From: Streptomyces hilarionis
Lineage (GTDB): Bacteria; Actinomycetota; Actinomycetes; Streptomycetales; Streptomycetaceae
Assembly (NCBI RefSeq): GCF_024539675.1
Contig: NZ_JAHHIT010000105.1
Coordinates: 1-33,528, forward strand
Length of the DNA stretch: 33,528 nt
Reading direction: 5' to 3'
The first letter of the stretch is position 1. Each line of letters opens with the position of its first letter. Both the position numbers and the translations under genes were made by a program. This document shows positions 32,076 to 33,528 of the stretch, piece after piece. The notes beneath the pieces were generated by a model that was given only the letters and a program-made list of their open reading frames with translations, was not told the DNA's origin and did not search any database.

Positions 32076-33305
32076 TTACCCGCAGGCGTGCTCGGCGGCC
32101 GTGTTCCCGCGGAACGTGGGTGTGACCGGACCGGGCGAAATCGCCCCGGGCGCCGCGTCGTTCGCCGTCGGGGGCGGCGACGTTCCGTGACCGCCCGACT
32201 CCGAAGGGGTCGATGTCGTGCGAAGTTCCCGGACGACCGCCACCGGCCTGTCCGTGCGCAACCGCTCGAAGAGTCGCTGCGCCTCGGGCTCCACCAGTTG
32301 GTCGCGATTGGCGTCGTAGACGTACGACTCCCGCGGAACGGTCAGGAATTGCACATGTTCGGTGGGAATGTCCCGCAGGCCGCGCACGAGTTCATACAGA
32401 CCGCGCAGACTCGCGAGCTCCGGATCGGTGGTCAGGGAGGACGTGGCCGCGTCCAGCACCGGATACAGCTTCACCGGATTCAGCAGGACGTCATTGCTCT
32501 GCACCTTGTTGACGAGCGCCCCCAGGAACCGCTGCTGCCGGTCCATCCGCCCGGTGTCGCTGCCGTTGCCCAGCGACTTGCGGGCGCGCACGTACCCGAG
32601 CGCCTGCTCCCCGTCGAGCGTGATCCGCCCGGCCGGCAGCCGCAGCCGGGCGGCCTCGTCGCTGATCGGCTCCGACAGGCAGACCTCCACCCCGTCCACC
32701 GCGTCGACCATGTCCTTGAACCCGCTGAAGTCGACGACGACATGGTGGTCGACCCGGATCCCGGTGAGCTTCTCCACCGTGCGGATCGTGCAGGCCGAAC
32801 CCCCGGCCTGGAACGCGTAGTTGAACATCGCGAACATCGGCTCGGTGCGCGTCCCGTCCGGGCGCCTGCATCCCGGCACGTCCACCATCAGGTCGCGCGG
32901 CAGGGACACGGCGGTGGCGCTGCGCCGCCCCGCCGCCAGATGCAGCAGGATCGTCGTGTCGGACCGCTCGGTCCCCGAGTCGCGCCCGTAGGCGTCGTTG
33001 CCGTCCCCCGACCGCGAGTCCGACCCGATCAGCAGGACGTTCTGCGCGCCCTTCACCAACGACGTCGGCCGCTCCTTCGCGTACCGCGCGAGCTCCGCCG
33101 CGGCCGCCTCGTCGGGCGTGATGTTCCCGTCGAGCTTCAGGTAGAGCGCCCACCCGGCCGCCCCGGCCCCCAGGACGACCACCGCGACCGCCGCCGCCCC
33201 GTACCGCGCCCAGCGCCGCCGGCGCCGTCGCGCCAGCCCCCGCCCGTCGGCGGACGACCCCGCGCCCGGACCGAGGGGCCCGCCGCGCCGCGCGGAGTGC
33301 GTCAC
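32076..33305 (-). CDS. LCP protein without LytR_C domain
   Basis: A 409-residue LCP protein. It has a short basic cytoplasmic tail, a membrane helix at about 34-55, and an LCP domain with LLIGSDSRSG, SDTTILLHL, SLPRDLMVDVPGC, YVRARKSLGNGSDTGRMDRQQ and the cysteines of VPGC, GSAC and VEVC. It ends in a 40-residue Pro/Thr/Ser-rich tail instead of LytR_C. Closest by eye to the LCP gene at 30049-31833. The GTG at 33305 follows GGGAGGGGG. It should attach a secondary polymer to peptidoglycan outside the membrane; division of labour among the five paralogues is unknown. Confidence 0.92.
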   Translation of the reverse strand: MTHSARRGGPLGPGAGSSADGRGLARRRRRRWARYGAAAVAVVVLGAGAAGWALYLKLDGNITPDEAAAAELARYAKERPTSLVKGAQNVLLIGSDSRSGDGNDAYGRDSGTERSDTTILLHLAAGRRSATAVSLPRDLMVDVPGCRRPDGTRTEPMFAMFNYAFQAGGSACTIRTVEKLTGIRVDHHVVVDFSGFKDMVDAVDGVEVCLSEPISDEAARLRLPAGRITLDGEQALGYVRARKSLGNGSDTGRMDRQQRFLGALVNKVQSNDVLLNPVKLYPVLDAATSSLTTDPELASLRGLYELVRGLRDIPTEHVQFLTVPRESYVYDANRDQLVEPEAQRLFERLRTDRPVAVVRELRTTSTPSESGGHGTSPPPTANDAAPGAISPGPVTPTFRGNTAAEHACG

Positions 33306-33444
33306 GTCCGATCCCCCTCCCGCTCGTCGTCCCGCCGCGCCCCGCCCCGGCGCACGAACGCGTGGAGCGCTCCCTGCGCGACGACGGCACGACGCTGTCC
33401 CTACGACGATGGCGCGAACGGGGACGAAGGGGTGCCCGGGGAGA

Positions 33445-33528
33445 GGCCGAACGGGTGAGCCCCCTCACCCTCGGCGCCCGCGCCCGGCCGGCGGACCCGG
33501 GGGGAAGAGGGGGCGCACCCGTTCGGCC
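33445..33528. repeat. Inverted repeat at the window's right edge
   Basis: GGCCGAACGGGTG (33445-33457) and CACCCGTTCGGCC (33516-33528) are perfect 13-bp arms 58 bases apart. A competing hairpin, GGGTGAG-CCCC-CTCACCC (33453-33470), shares the left arm. The stretch 33306-33528 has no convincing gene. The right arm ends exactly at the window edge, so its full extent is unknown. Confidence 0.6.

Noticed and set aside
1..33528. CRISPR array, tRNA or rRNA genes, insertion sequences, prophage
   Set aside because: No regularly spaced long repeats, no cloverleaf-like sequence and no transposase or integrase motifs were seen.

Overview
The window is chromosomal DNA from a Streptomyces-type actinomycete. 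Signs of this are the very high GC content with strong G/C third-position bias, the GTG and TTG starts, the GC-rich hairpin terminators, and typical families (SigB-like partner-switching cassette, LytR-CpsA-Psr proteins, LAxTG/LPxTG sortase substrates). From memory of gene order it resembles the sigI to LCP-cluster region of the S. coelicolor chromosome; this was not checked by any search. I see no phage, integrase, transposase, tRNA, rRNA or CRISPR.

Layout. (1) 1-3694: a truncated membrane regulator-like gene (sigma-region-4-like helix-turn-helix, zinc finger, membrane segment), then a stress sigma factor (sigI-like, minus strand) divergent from its anti-anti-sigma and anti-sigma genes, which have a SigB-type promoter candidate. 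(2) 3695-4397: a gene-free stretch with hairpins and short tandem repeats. (3) 4398-8678: a tight four-gene surface cassette. It comprises an LPQTG-anchored beta protein, a DUF916/WxL-like membrane protein, a neocarzinostatin-fold membrane protein, and a two-domain LAETG-anchored protein whose second domain duplicates the first gene. A small four-cysteine secreted protein with a leader hairpin follows. (4) 9338-14024: a POT peptide transporter, a two-component system and a GtrA flippase-like protein. (5) 14223-18345: purK-purE, an M19 dipeptidase and a second M19 protein that has lost its metal ligands. (6) 18397-19513: an intact VOC protein beside two gene remnants joined by a deletion. (7) 19653-23660: UDP-glucose dehydrogenase, acyl-CoA dehydrogenase, an AHSA1-like protein and an acyl-CoA thioesterase. 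(8) 23781-33305: five LytR-CpsA-Psr (LCP) genes interspersed with a GT2 glycosyltransferase and a cytosolic copper-storage protein.

The genes are mostly envelope-directed. LCP proteins attach polymers to peptidoglycan, the GT2, UGD and GtrA proteins could make or move their sugars, and sortase substrates decorate the same wall. The sigI cassette and the two-component system offer stress regulation nearby, but no direct control of the envelope genes is visible. The strongest candidate for an undescribed system is the 4398-8678 surface cassette. The clearest evolutionary events are the deletion junction near 19160 and the metal-site-less dipeptidase paralogue.
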